Source: an uncultured Lachnospiraceae bacterium (GTDB lineage Bacteria > Bacillota > Clostridia > Lachnospirales > Lachnospiraceae). Taken from it: a stretch of 28,902 nucleotides of DNA. The position numbers and the translations under genes were made by a program. A model generated the notes under the pieces. It ran no database searches. It was not told where the DNA came from and saw only the letters and a list, made by a program, of their open reading frames with translations. The DNA lies in the NCBI GenBank assembly GCA_910587105.1, contig CAJUMB010000047.1, positions 1 to 28,902 of the forward strand, written 5' to 3'. Positions 7,639 to 16,131 of the stretch are shown here, in pieces. Position 1 is the stretch's first letter; the number at the start of each line of letters is the position of its first letter.

Positions 7639-7666
7639 CCTTTGCCGAAAGGCAGAGGGCTTTTTC
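7639..7666 (+). terminator. Terminator after the CPBP protease gene
   Basis: CCTTTGCC (7639-7646) pairs with GGCAGAGG (7651-7658), with one wobble, around a GAAA tetraloop, followed after GC by TTTTT (7661-7665). Confidence 0.75.
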
Positions 7667-7709
7667 TGCGTCAGAATTTTTTTCCTCAGGCTTAAAATGA
7701 AAAATAAGG

Positions 7710-7738
7710 TTTACAACTACGCCGAAATGAGTTATAGT
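7710..7738 (+). promoter_or_regulatory. Promoter of the gltBD operon
   Basis: TTTACA (7710-7715), a 17-base spacer and TATAGT (7733-7738), about 47 bases before the GltB start. The leader is too short for a large riboswitch. Confidence 0.7.
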
Positions 7739-7784
7739 AAATATGTTTCCGAGAGGAAATCCAGAGAGAAAGGATGGTTTATGC

Positions 7785-10700
7785 ATGGAGAAAACGCTGT
7801 ATGACCCCCGGTTTGAGCATGACAACTGTGGAATCGGGGCGGTAGTCAATATAAAGGGGATCAAGACCCACGAGACAGTGGCCAATGCGCTGAAAATCGT
7901 GGAGAATTTAGAACATAGAGCAGGCAAAGATGCCGAAGGAAAGACAGGAGACGGAGTGGGAATTCTGCTGCAGATTTCACACAAGTTTTTTTCCAGAACC
8001 TGTCATTCCCTCGGCATTTTTTTGGGTAAAGAGAGAGATTACGGAGTGGGGATGTTTTTCTTTCCCCAGGATGAGCTGAAACGCAATCAGGCGAAGAAAA
8101 TGTTTGAAGTGATTGTGGAAAAAGAGGGCCTGGAGTTTTTGGGATGGAGGGAGGTTCCCACAGTTCCCGGTGTCTTAGGCCAGCGGGCGGCGGCCTGTAT
8201 GCCCTGTATTATGCAGGGATTTATCAAGCGGCCCCAGGGGCTGGAGAGAGGACTGGCGTTTGACCGGAGGCTGTACATTGTGCGCAGGATCTTTGAGCAG
8301 AGCAATGACAATACGTATGTGTCCTCCCTGTCCAGCCGGACCATTGCCTATAAAGGAATGTTTCTGGTGGGGCAGCTGCGCACGTTTTATAAAGATTTAC
8401 AGAGCCAGGATTATGAGTCCGCCATTGCCATGGTCCATTCCCGGTTCAGCACCAACACCAATCCCAGCTGGGAGCGGGCCCATCCCAACCGTTTCATTGT
8501 ACATAACGGTGAAATTAACACCATCCGGGGAAACGCGGACAAAATGCTGGCCCGGGAGGAGACCATGGATAACGGAGCCCTGGGAGATGAACTGTATAAA
8601 GTGCTTCCAGTGGTGGATACTGCAGGTTCAGACTCCGCCATGCTGGATAATACCCTGGAATTTCTGGTGATGAGCGGCATGCCTCTGCCTCTGGCGGTGA
8701 TGATCACCATACCGGAGCCCTGGGCCAATAATAAGACCATGAGCCAGAAAAAACGGGATTTCTATCAGTATTATGCCACCATGATGGAGCCCTGGGACGG
8801 TCCGGCGTCCATTTTGTTCAGCGATGGGGACCTCATGGGGGCTGTCCTGGACAGAAACGGACTGAGGCCTTCCCGGTATTACGTGACGGCAGACGGATAT
8901 ATCATTTTGTCCTCAGAGGTGGGTGTGCTGGATATCAATCCTTCCAGAATCGTGGAAAAGGAGCGTCTGCATCCGGGAAAAATGCTTCTGGTGGATACGG
9001 TGCAGGGTAAAGTCATCTCTGATGATGAACTGAAAGAGTACTATGCGGGAAAGCAGCCTTACGGCGAGTGGCTGGACAGCAGCCTGGTGGAATTAAAGGA
9101 GCTGAAAATTCCCAATAAGAGGGTGCCCTCTTATTCTCAGGAAGAGCGGGCCCGTCTTCAGAAATCTTTCGGCTATGCCTATGAGGACTACCGCACATCC
9201 ATTTTTCAGATGGCATTATCGGGGAGTGAAGGGATTGCCGCCATGGGTGTGGACACACCGCTTCCGGTGCTGTCAAAGAAACACCAGCCGCTGTTCAATT
9301 ATTTCAAACAGCAATTTGCCCAGGTGACCAACCCGCCCCTGGACGCCATCCGGGAGGAGATTGTCACTTCCACAACAGTGTATATCGGGGAGGATGGGAA
9401 TCTCCTGGAGGAAAAGCCGGAAAACTGTATTGTGCTGAAAGTGAATAACCCCATTCTCACCAATACAGACCTGCTGAAAATCAAGGAGATGAAAAGGAAA
9501 AACTTTAAGGTGGAGACCATTCCCATCCTGTTTTACAAAAGCACCAGCTTGGAAAAGGCAGTGGAGCGGCTTTTTGTGGAGGTGGACAGAGCCCATAGAA
9601 ACGGGGCCAAGATTATCGTCCTCTCTGACCGGGGAGTGGATGAAAACCATGTGGCTATTCCGTCGCTGCTGGCAGTGTCGGCTGTGCATCAGCATCTGGT
9701 GAAAACTAAGAAACGGACGTCGCTGGCTGTGATTCTGGAATCCGGTGAGCCCAGAGAAGTCCATGACTTCGCCACACTTTTGGGATATGGCGCATGTGCC
9801 ATCAATCCCTATCTTGCCCAGGACAGCATCCGTGAGCTCATCGACACCGGGGTGCTGGATAAAGATTACTATGCGGCGGTGGAGGATTACAACAACGCCA
9901 TTGTCCACGGAATCGTAAAAATCGCTTCCAAAATGGGAATCTCGGTGCTGCAGTCCTACCATGGCTCCCAGATTTTTGAGGCTGTGGGGATTTCCGGTGA
10001 AGTGATCGATAAATATTTTACCAATACCATCAGCCGCATTGGCGGCATCACCATGGAAGATATTGAACGGGAGGCGGACCAGCTTCACTCAGCGGCTTTT
10101 GATTCTCTGGGGCTGGAGACAGACCTCACCCTGGACAGCATGGGATATCATGAGATGAGAAGCCAGGGGGAGCAGCACCTGTACAATCCCCAGACCATTC
10201 ATCTGCTTCAGGAATCCACAAAGCAGGGGGATTACCAGATGTTTAAAGAATACACCCGGCTTTTGGAGGCGGAAGAAGACCAGCTGCTTCTGCGGGACTT
10301 GATGGAATTGAAATATCCCAAACAGGGAATTCCGCTGGAGGAAGTGGAAAGTGTGGATTCCATTGTGACCCGGTTTAAGACAGGGGCCATGTCCTACGGT
10401 TCCATTTCCCAGGAGGCTCATGAGGCACTGGCAGCAGCCATGAACCGGCTTGGTGGAAAGTCCAATACCGGCGAGGGCGGGGAGAGTCTGGAGCGGCTCA
10501 TGGAAGGCCCTGGCAGAGAAAGCCGCTGTTCGGCCATCAAGCAGGTGGCTTCCGGGCGTTTCGGCGTCACCTCCCGTTATCTGGTCAGCGCCCAGGAGAT
10601 TCAGATTAAAATGGCCCAGGGGGCCAAGCCGGGGGAAGGCGGCCACCTGCCTGGGGGGAAAGTGTACCCCTGGATTGCGGAAACCCGGCATTCCACACCG

Positions 10701-12320
10701 GGCGTAAGCCTGATCTCCCCGCCGCCTCACCATGATATTTATTCCATTGAGGATTTGGCTCAGCTGATTTATGACCTGAAAAATGCCAATCCAGATGCCA
10801 GGATATCGGTGAAGCTGGTGGCAGAGGCCGGTGTGGGAACCGTGGCCGCGGGGGTGGCAAAGGCGGGAGCCCAGGTGATTCTCATTTCCGGATATGACGG
10901 CGGTACAGGGGCGGCACCCCGAAGCTCCATCCACAATGCAGGGCTTCCCTGGGAGATGGGGCTGGCGGAAACCCACCAGACACTGATTAAGAACGGCCTG
11001 CGAAATAAAGTGAAAATCGAGACAGACGGAAAGCTGATGACGGGAAAGCACGTGGCTGTAGCAGCCATGCTGGGAGCAGAGGAATTTGGATTTGCCACAG
11101 CACCTCTGATTACCCTGGGCTGTGTGATGATGCGGGTATGCAATCTGGACACCTGTCCGGTGGGAGTGGCAACCCAGAATCCGGAGCTCCGGAAACGTTT
11201 TCGGGGAAAACCGGAATATGTGGTGAATTTTATGCAGTTTATTGCCCAGGAGCTGAGGGAATACATGGCGAAGCTGGGTGTGCGCACAGTGGATGAACTG
11301 GTGGGAAGAACGGATCTCCTCCAGGCCCGGACAGATATTCGCGCAGAAAAAGCGGCAAAACTGGATTTATCCTGCATTTTGTCTAATCCCTATGGGCCGG
11401 CAGGCCAGAAAATGGTGTTTGACCCGAAACAGGTATATGACTTTGAGCTGGATAAGAAGGCGGACCGGACTGTTTTGCTGAGAAAATTCAGAGACGCTCT
11501 GGAAAACGGACAGAAGCGCAGTGTGGAGCTGAATGTGGGCAACACAGACCGGACTTTCGGAACCATGTTCGGTGCGGAAATTACCAAACGGTATGGGGAC
11601 GCGCTGGAGGAGGATACGTACACGGTGAAATGCAATGGTTCCGGCGGGCAGAGTTTTGGCGCGTTTATCCCCAGAGGGCTCACACTGGAACTGGCAGGCG
11701 ACAGCAACGATTACTTTGGAAAAGGGCTTTCCGGCGGAAAATTGGTGGTGTACCCGGCCAAAGGCAGCCGGTTCCGCCAGGATGAGAATATTATTGTGGG
11801 AAATGTGGCGCTGTACGGCGCCACCAGCGGAAAGGCTTATATTAACGGTGTGGCGGGAGAGCGTTTCTGTGTGCGCAATTCCGGGGCATCTGCCGTTGTG
11901 GAAGGCGTGGGAGACCATGGATGTGAATACATGACCGGAGGCTGTGCCGTGATTCTGGGCAGCGTGGGCAAGAATTTTGCCGCAGGTATGAGCGGCGGAA
12001 TTGCCTACGTGCTGGATGAGCAGAGCAACCTGTATACCAAGACCAATAAGAACATGGTTTCCATCGAAAAAGTCACCTCCAAGTATGATGTGCAGGAGTT
12101 GAAAACCATGATCAAAGAACATGTGGCATACACCAATTCCACAAAGGGAAAGCAGATTTTGGACAATTTTAAAGAGTATTTACCCCAATTTAAGAAGATT
12201 ATTCCCAATGACTATAAACGTATGCTGTCCGCCATTGTGAAAATGGAGGAGAAGGGATTGAGTTCCCGGCAGGCTCAGATTGAGGCGTTTTACATGAATA
12301 AGCAGGATGAGGAGGGATAA
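7785..12320 (+). CDS. gltB: Glutamate synthase (NADPH), large subunit
   Basis: A 1511-residue enzyme that uses glutamine amide nitrogen to convert 2-oxoglutarate to glutamate. Domains in order: class II glutamine amidotransferase with catalytic Cys15 (HDNCGIGAV, exposed after removal of a 14-residue propeptide), a central domain, the FMN-binding barrel (about 830-1200, 'GGHLPGGKV', 'SGYDGGTGAAP'), a [3Fe-4S] motif CVMMRVCNLDTC (Cys1113, 1119, 1124), and a C-terminal GXGXG helix domain (about 1240-1480). The ATG at 7785 is preferred over ATG 7743 because it gives the usual propeptide length and follows AAAGGA. GltD begins four bases after the stop. Length is full for the family and no lesion is seen. 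Confidence 0.97.
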   Translation: MEKTLYDPRFEHDNCGIGAVVNIKGIKTHETVANALKIVENLEHRAGKDAEGKTGDGVGILLQISHKFFSRTCHSLGIFLGKERDYGVGMFFFPQDELKRNQAKKMFEVIVEKEGLEFLGWREVPTVPGVLGQRAAACMPCIMQGFIKRPQGLERGLAFDRRLYIVRRIFEQSNDNTYVSSLSSRTIAYKGMFLVGQLRTFYKDLQSQDYESAIAMVHSRFSTNTNPSWERAHPNRFIVHNGEINTIRGNADKMLAREETMDNGALGDELYKVLPVVDTAGSDSAMLDNTLEFLVMSGMPLPLAVMITIPEPWANNKTMSQKKRDFYQYYATMMEPWDGPASILFSDGDLMGAVLDRNGLRPSRYYVTADGYIILSSEVGVLDINPSRIVEKERLHPGKMLLVDTVQGKVISDDELKEYYAGKQPYGEWLDSSLVELKELKIPNKRVPSYSQEERARLQKSFGYAYEDYRTSIFQMALSGSEGIAAMGVDTPLPVLSKKHQPLFNYFKQQFAQVTNPPLDAIREEIVTSTTVYIGEDGNLLEEKPENCIVLKVNNPILTNTDLLKIKEMKRKNFKVETIPILFYKSTSLEKAVERLFVEVDRAHRNGAKIIVLSDRGVDENHVAIPSLLAVSAVHQHLVKTKKRTSLAVILESGEPREVHDFATLLGYGACAINPYLAQDSIRELIDTGVLDKDYYAAVEDYNNAIVHGIVKIASKMGISVLQSYHGSQIFEAVGISGEVIDKYFTNTISRIGGITMEDIEREADQLHSAAFDSLGLETDLTLDSMGYHEMRSQGEQHLYNPQTIHLLQESTKQGDYQMFKEYTRLLEAEEDQLLLRDLMELKYPKQGIPLEEVESVDSIVTRFKTGAMSYGSISQEAHEALAAAMNRLGGKSNTGEGGESLERLMEGPGRESRCSAIKQVASGRFGVTSRYLVSAQEIQIKMAQGAKPGEGGHLPGGKVYPWIAETRHSTPGVSLISPPPHHDIYSIEDLAQLIYDLKNANPDARISVKLVAEAGVGTVAAGVAKAGAQVILISGYDGGTGAAPRSSIHNAGLPWEMGLAETHQTLIKNGLRNKVKIETDGKLMTGKHVAVAAMLGAEEFGFATAPLITLGCVMMRVCNLDTCPVGVATQNPELRKRFRGKPEYVVNFMQFIAQELREYMAKLGVRTVDELVGRTDLLQARTDIRAEKAAKLDLSCILSNPYGPAGQKMVFDPKQVYDFELDKKADRTVLLRKFRDALENGQKRSVELNVGNTDRTFGTMFGAEITKRYGDALEEDTYTVKCNGSGGQSFGAFIPRGLTLELAGDSNDYFGKGLSGGKLVVYPAKGSRFRQDENIIVGNVALYGATSGKAYINGVAGERFCVRNSGASAVVEGVGDHGCEYMTGGCAVILGSVGKNFAAGMSGGIAYVLDEQSNLYTKTNKNMVSIEKVTSKYDVQELKTMIKEHVAYTNSTKGKQILDNFKEYLPQFKKIIPNDYKRMLSAIVKMEEKGLSSRQAQIEAFYMNKQDEEG

Positions 12321-12323
12321 AAA

Positions 12324-13817
12324 GTGGGAAAACCAACGGGATTTTTAGAGTATAAGCGGGAAGTCAGCGTATCAGAAGCTCCAAAAACAAGAATTCAGCA
12401 TTTTCGGGAATTTCATGCCCATCTCTCCTTGGAAGAACAGCAGAAGCAGGGGGCCAGGTGCATGGCCTGCGGGGTTCCTTTCTGTCAGTCTGGGATGATC
12501 ATCGGGGGTATGGCCTCTGGCTGTCCCCTTCACAATCTGGTGCCGGAGTGGAACGATGCCGTACATCGCGGCAGCTGGGAGCTGGCATATCAGAGGCTGA
12601 AGAAAACCAATAATTTTCCGGAGTTTACTTCCCGGGTCTGTCCGGCGCTGTGTGAGGCGGCCTGCACCTGTAACCTGAACGGTGACCCGGTTTCTGTCAG
12701 GGAAAATGAATATGCGGTGATCGAAACCGCCTATGAGAACGGATATACATCCCCCCGCCCGCCCCGGGTGCGCACGGGAAAGAAAGTGGCCATTGTAGGC
12801 AGCGGCCCCTCCGGGCTGGCGGCTGCGGACCAGCTGAATAAGCGGGGCCATCAGGTTACTGTGTTTGAGCGGTCAGACAGAATCGGCGGTCTGCTGCGGT
12901 ATGGGATTCCTAACATGAAGCTGGAAAAAAGCGTCATTGACCGGAAGATTCAGGTGATGGAGGCGGAAGGCGTAACCTTTGCCACCAATGCAGACGTGGG
13001 GAAAACACACAAAGCTGCTGTCCTGTTAAAAGAATTTGACCGGGTGATACTGGCCTGCGGGGCGTCCAATCCCCGTGACCTGAAAGTGCCCGGCAGAGAT
13101 GCCAAGGGAATTCATTTTGCAGTGGAGTTTCTCACCTCTGTTACCAAGAGCCTGCTGGACTCTGATTTAGAGGACCATAAATACATTGACGTGAAGGGAA
13201 AACGGGTGGTGGTCATCGGCGGCGGGGACACAGGCAATGACTGTACCGGGACAGCCATCCGGCTGGGAGCCAAGAGCGTGGTACAGATTGAGATGATGCC
13301 CAAGGCACCGGAGACACGGGGGCAGGATAACCCCTGGCCCCAGTGGCCCCGAGTGTGCAAAACCGATTACGGCCAGGAGGAAGCCATCGCCGTATTCGGG
13401 AGAGACCCCCGGATTTATCAGACCACAGTGACAGAGTTTATCAAGAACAAAAACGGTGAGTTGTGTCAGGTGAAGACAGTGAAACTGGAGGCCCAAAAAG
13501 ATCCCGACACAGGACGGGTGAACATGATTCCGGTAAAAGGCAGTGAACAGGTGATGGAGGCAGAGGTGGTTTTGATCGCCGCAGGTTTCTTGGGGTGTGA
13601 GGATTATGTGGCGAAAGCCTTCAAGACAGACCTGGATGGACGATTGAATGTGGCCACAGAGCCGGGAAAATATGAGACGTCAGCGCCTCAGGTGTTTACA
13701 GCAGGGGACATGCACCGGGGCCAGTCCCTGGTGGTATGGGCAATCCGCGAAGGACGTGAGGCGGCCAGGGCCGTGGACGAGAGTTTGATGGGGTACAGTA
13801 ATCTGGATATTCACTGA
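12324..13817 (+). CDS. gltD: Glutamate synthase (NADPH), small subunit
   Basis: A 497-residue FAD flavoprotein that takes electrons from NAD(P)H and passes them through Fe-S clusters to GltB. The N-terminal Cys motifs for two [4Fe-4S] clusters are present (Cys46, 49, 54, 67 and Cys106, 110, 114, 116), as are the FAD-binding GSGPSGLAAA (159-168) and the NAD(P)H-binding GGGDTGNDCTG (about 298). A GTG start follows GAGGAGGGAT in the end of gltB, and the four-base gap shows an operon. Length is normal and there are no lesions. It ends convergently with the minus-strand gene at 13980. Confidence 0.97.
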   Translation: MGKPTGFLEYKREVSVSEAPKTRIQHFREFHAHLSLEEQQKQGARCMACGVPFCQSGMIIGGMASGCPLHNLVPEWNDAVHRGSWELAYQRLKKTNNFPEFTSRVCPALCEAACTCNLNGDPVSVRENEYAVIETAYENGYTSPRPPRVRTGKKVAIVGSGPSGLAAADQLNKRGHQVTVFERSDRIGGLLRYGIPNMKLEKSVIDRKIQVMEAEGVTFATNADVGKTHKAAVLLKEFDRVILACGASNPRDLKVPGRDAKGIHFAVEFLTSVTKSLLDSDLEDHKYIDVKGKRVVVIGGGDTGNDCTGTAIRLGAKSVVQIEMMPKAPETRGQDNPWPQWPRVCKTDYGQEEAIAVFGRDPRIYQTTVTEFIKNKNGELCQVKTVKLEAQKDPDTGRVNMIPVKGSEQVMEAEVVLIAAGFLGCEDYVAKAFKTDLDGRLNVATEPGKYETSAPQVFTAGDMHRGQSLVVWAIREGREAARAVDESLMGYSNLDIH

Positions 13818-13845
13818 GTGTGTCTGAAAAATGGTGCAGTAAAAA

Positions 13846-13909
13846 AGGAATCTCCCGTAGAAAACCAGGTGCCGAAAAACACTGGGTTCTACGGGAGATT
13901 CCTATTTTA
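13846..13909. terminator. Long bidirectional hairpin between convergent genes
   Basis: Perfect 17-base arms (13846-13862 and 13887-13903), extended inward by further pairing with two mismatches. On the minus strand the hairpin is followed by six T; on the plus strand by TATTTTAG. It lies between gltD and the convergent secreted-protein gene and can stop both transcripts. Confidence 0.8.
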
Positions 13910-13923
13910 GAATGGAGGTGCTG

Positions 13924-13941
13924 AAAAGCGGTATGAACCGC
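13924..13941 (-). terminator. Small terminator of the secreted protein gene
   Basis: On the minus strand GCGGT pairs with ACCGC around TCAT, followed by TTTT. It is 39 bases after the stop at 13980, ahead of the larger hairpin at 13846-13909. Confidence 0.5.
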
Positions 13942-13979
13942 CCCTCCTTGGGCTGCTTTATTTTAAGTTTCTGCACTGC

Positions 13980-15905
13980 TTATTGAACCGTCACTTTTCT
14001 TGTCTTTGAGCTGCCGGTATAGGTTTTGCCTTTGTAGGTTTTGTAGGCTTTTACGGTAAAGAAATAAGTTTTTCCGGATTTCAGTTTTTTCTTAGTGAAT
14101 TTGGTGCTCTTTGTTTTTTTCAATGTTTTCCAGGCAGCTTTCTGGCTGGTTTTATAACAGACTGTGTAGCCTGTGGCCCCTTTTACCTTTTTCCAGTTCA
14201 AAGTAACTTTCTTACGTCCGGCAGATGCTGTAAAGTTTACAGCCTTTGGCTTCGTAGACGTGTAGATGGAAGTATAGGATTTGCTGAACACCTGTTTTTG
14301 GTTCTGTTTTATAAATGCTTTGATTGCAAATCTGTAATTGGCAGCTGATTTTAAATTGTCTACTGTATAAGAATTCCCAGATTTTGGCATAAACTCTGCT
14401 ATTTTCTTCCACCCGGAGCCGTTGTGCTGGTATAGACAGTAGCCATCTGCTTTGGATACTTTATTCCAGCTGAGTTTTATGCTTTCAACGCTGGAAGCAG
14501 CCGACAAGCCGGAGACATTTGCAATGCTCACAGGCGCTGGAGAGGGTTCGGGCGTCTGAGAGGGCTCAGGTGTCTGAGTAGGCTCAGGTGTCTGAGAGGG
14601 CTCAGGTGTCTGAGTAGGCTCAGGTGTCTGAGAGGGTTCAGGCGTCTGAGTAGGCTCAGGTGTCTGAGAGGGTTCAGGTGTCTGAGTAGGCTCAGGCGTC
14701 TGAGTAGGTTCAGGTGTCTGAGTTGGTGTAGGTGTCTGGGTTGGCGTGGGCTCAGGTGTCTGTGTAGGTGTCTGTGTCGGTTCAGGCGTAGGCGTCTGAG
14801 ACGGTGTTGTTGTGTCGGCAAAGTTCTTTAATTCATTTGCCAAGAATTCCGCAGTCTGTGCTCCCTGAGTGATTTTCCGTATCCGATTGTTTCCGTCAAT
14901 CAGGACGATGAGCGGATAGGTTACAGGGTCGTTTTCTGCCTGGCCTTCTTCAAGCGCAGCGTATTTAAAAGAGGCTGTGTAGATGCTGTTGGGTCCTGCG
15001 TCCTCGTCATAACAGAATGTGATCTTATCGCATCCGATTTCCGACGCATACGTTTGTGTTTCCGCCAGAGTATGGCCGGCACACTCTGCAAAAACAATTC
15101 TGTTATTTTCATTATTAATTAAAGAGCTTGCGGCAATATCTTCCATGGTTCCTCTGGTGAGGCCGCAGTTCGTTTTTCCGAATATTAATATGGTTGATTT
15201 CCCAAGGGTATCGTCGGACGTGGTAGGGACGATTTCGCCGTCTATGGAGCAGAAACTGTAATATAAGTCTTCGAGGCCTGGCAGGGGTGTGGGTACCGGA
15301 GTTGGCGAAGCACTTGGATTCTCAGGGCCGCTGATTTGGTCTATCTCAGCTTTCAGACGGTCTGCAGATAAAGTCGCCTTTTCTTCTATTACTTTTTGTA
15401 CCTGGCCGTTTTTATCAATGAAGACTGCAGTGGGGAATGACAGGGTGCCCGCTTCCTTTGTTCCGTCTTCTATTCCGTAATATTGATTGCGGTAGATACA
15501 GCCCACTTTAAAGATTATCGGATTGTAAACATCATCGTGATAACAGAAAGTGATTTTGTCACATCCATAAGTAGCTGCGTATTCTTGGGTTTCTTCCTGG
15601 GTGCAACAGGTGCTTTCAGCAAAGATCACACGGATATCCTCATTGCCAACCCAGCTGCTCCCTGCAATACTTTGAATGGTTCCCCTTGTACGGCTGCAGG
15701 TGGTCGAACCGAATATTATGAGGGTGGTTTTACCTTCGGCTTTTGAGGGAACTCTCGTTTGGTCTATGGAAGTGAAGGAATACCCAGGGTCAGGAAAACC
15801 GGTCTGCTCAGGTACTGCTGTATCTGCGCCCAGGACGTTCCGGGGAAACGGCAGCATAAGAGCAAATAACAATAGAAACAACATGGGAAAAAATCTCTTC
15901 TTCAT
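13980..15905 (-). CDS. Secreted protein: two thioredoxin-like domains, Thr/Pro linker, two fibronectin-III-like domains
   Basis: A 641-residue exported protein of unknown function. Order: signal peptide (1-26); thioredoxin-fold domain 1 (about 40-195); a second, homologous copy (about 212-375); a TQTPEP/SQTPEP repeat linker (about 378-470); two FN3-like domains (about 475-560 and 562-641), the last very Lys-rich. In place of CxxC the domains have TTCSRTRGT (Cys70) and TNCGLTRGT (Cys247). Both keep a cis-Pro-like position (SFPTAVFID, TYPLIVLID) and an identical GCDKITFCY segment (Cys115/121, Cys292/298). It was named from fold-like pattern, not a confirmed match. Minus-strand ATG at 15905 after AAAAGGAGA. 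It is monocistronic, with a promoter at 15942-15970. Confidence 0.8.
   Translation of the reverse strand: MKKRFFPMLFLLLFALMLPFPRNVLGADTAVPEQTGFPDPGYSFTSIDQTRVPSKAEGKTTLIIFGSTTCSRTRGTIQSIAGSSWVGNEDIRVIFAESTCCTQEETQEYAATYGCDKITFCYHDDVYNPIIFKVGCIYRNQYYGIEDGTKEAGTLSFPTAVFIDKNGQVQKVIEEKATLSADRLKAEIDQISGPENPSASPTPVPTPLPGLEDLYYSFCSIDGEIVPTTSDDTLGKSTILIFGKTNCGLTRGTMEDIAASSLINNENNRIVFAECAGHTLAETQTYASEIGCDKITFCYDEDAGPNSIYTASFKYAALEEGQAENDPVTYPLIVLIDGNNRIRKITQGAQTAEFLANELKNFADTTTPSQTPTPEPTQTPTQTPEPTPTQTPTPTQTPEPTQTPEPTQTPEPSQTPEPTQTPEPSQTPEPTQTPEPSQTPEPTQTPEPSQTPEPSPAPVSIANVSGLSAASSVESIKLSWNKVSKADGYCLYQHNGSGWKKIAEFMPKSGNSYTVDNLKSAANYRFAIKAFIKQNQKQVFSKSYTSIYTSTKPKAVNFTASAGRKKVTLNWKKVKGATGYTVCYKTSQKAAWKTLKKTKSTKFTKKKLKSGKTYFFTVKAYKTYKGKTYTGSSKTRKVTVQ
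14545..14724. repeat. Ten tandem 18-base units encoding the Thr/Pro linker
   Basis: Ten consecutive 18-base units of the form GGYTCRGGYGTCTGAGWR, many alternating between endings GAGTA and GAGAG. They encode QTPEP-type hexapeptides in the minus-strand gene, with shorter degenerate units continuing to about 14806. Unit identity is high, so length change by slippage is likely. No frame change results, because 18 is a multiple of three. Confidence 0.95.
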
Positions 15906-15941
15906 AAAAAATCTCCTTTTCTATTTTATGTATAGGCAACA

Positions 15942-15970
15942 ATTATACCATAGAAAAAATAGAGATACAA
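15942..15970 (-). promoter_or_regulatory. Promoter of the secreted thioredoxin-like gene
   Basis: On the minus strand TTGTAT (15970-15965), a 17-base spacer and consensus TATAAT (15947-15942), 37 bases before the ATG. Confidence 0.75.
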
Positions 15971-16062
15971 TAATTTGTAAATTTTCTATATAATTATTAG
16001 TTTTTATTAGATTTTATGCCCCTGTACTTGGAAAAATTGCAGCAAATCTGATTTTTATACAA

Positions 16063-16091
16063 TTGATCCTTTGAATTTTTTATGATATAAT
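16063..16091 (+). promoter_or_regulatory. Promoter of the AAA/DUF4143 ATPase gene
   Basis: TTGATC (16063-16068), a 17-base spacer and consensus TATAAT (16086-16091). The -10 lies inside the left arm of the inverted repeat at 16076-16119. Confidence 0.75.
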
Positions 16092-16119
16092 AAATAATAA
16101 TTTATTATATCATAAAAAA
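16076..16119. promoter_or_regulatory. Perfect 19-base inverted repeat over -10 and transcription start; likely operator
   Basis: Arms TTTTTTATGATATAATAAA (16076-16094) and its exact complement (16101-16119) flank TAATAA. The expected transcription start falls in the centre, and the right arm ends 12 bases before the ATG. Such placement suits a repressor site. In RNA only the right arm would be present, so it is not a terminator of this transcript. Confidence 0.6.
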
Positions 16120-16131
16120 TGAGGGTCGACT

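Noticed and set aside
7743..7784. Upstream ATG as the GltB start
   Set aside because: It would give a 28-residue propeptide before the catalytic Cys, is poorly placed relative to the promoter, and AAAGGA fits ATG 7785.
9273..11051. Long open frames on the minus strand opposite gltB (271 and 320 codons)
   Set aside because: They lie entirely within a conserved gene, lack ribosome binding sites and give no recognisable protein; they are by-products of gltB codon use.
14545..14806. Tandem repeats considered as a CRISPR array
   Set aside because: Units are 18 bases, contiguous and without spacers, and they encode a Thr/Pro linker in frame.
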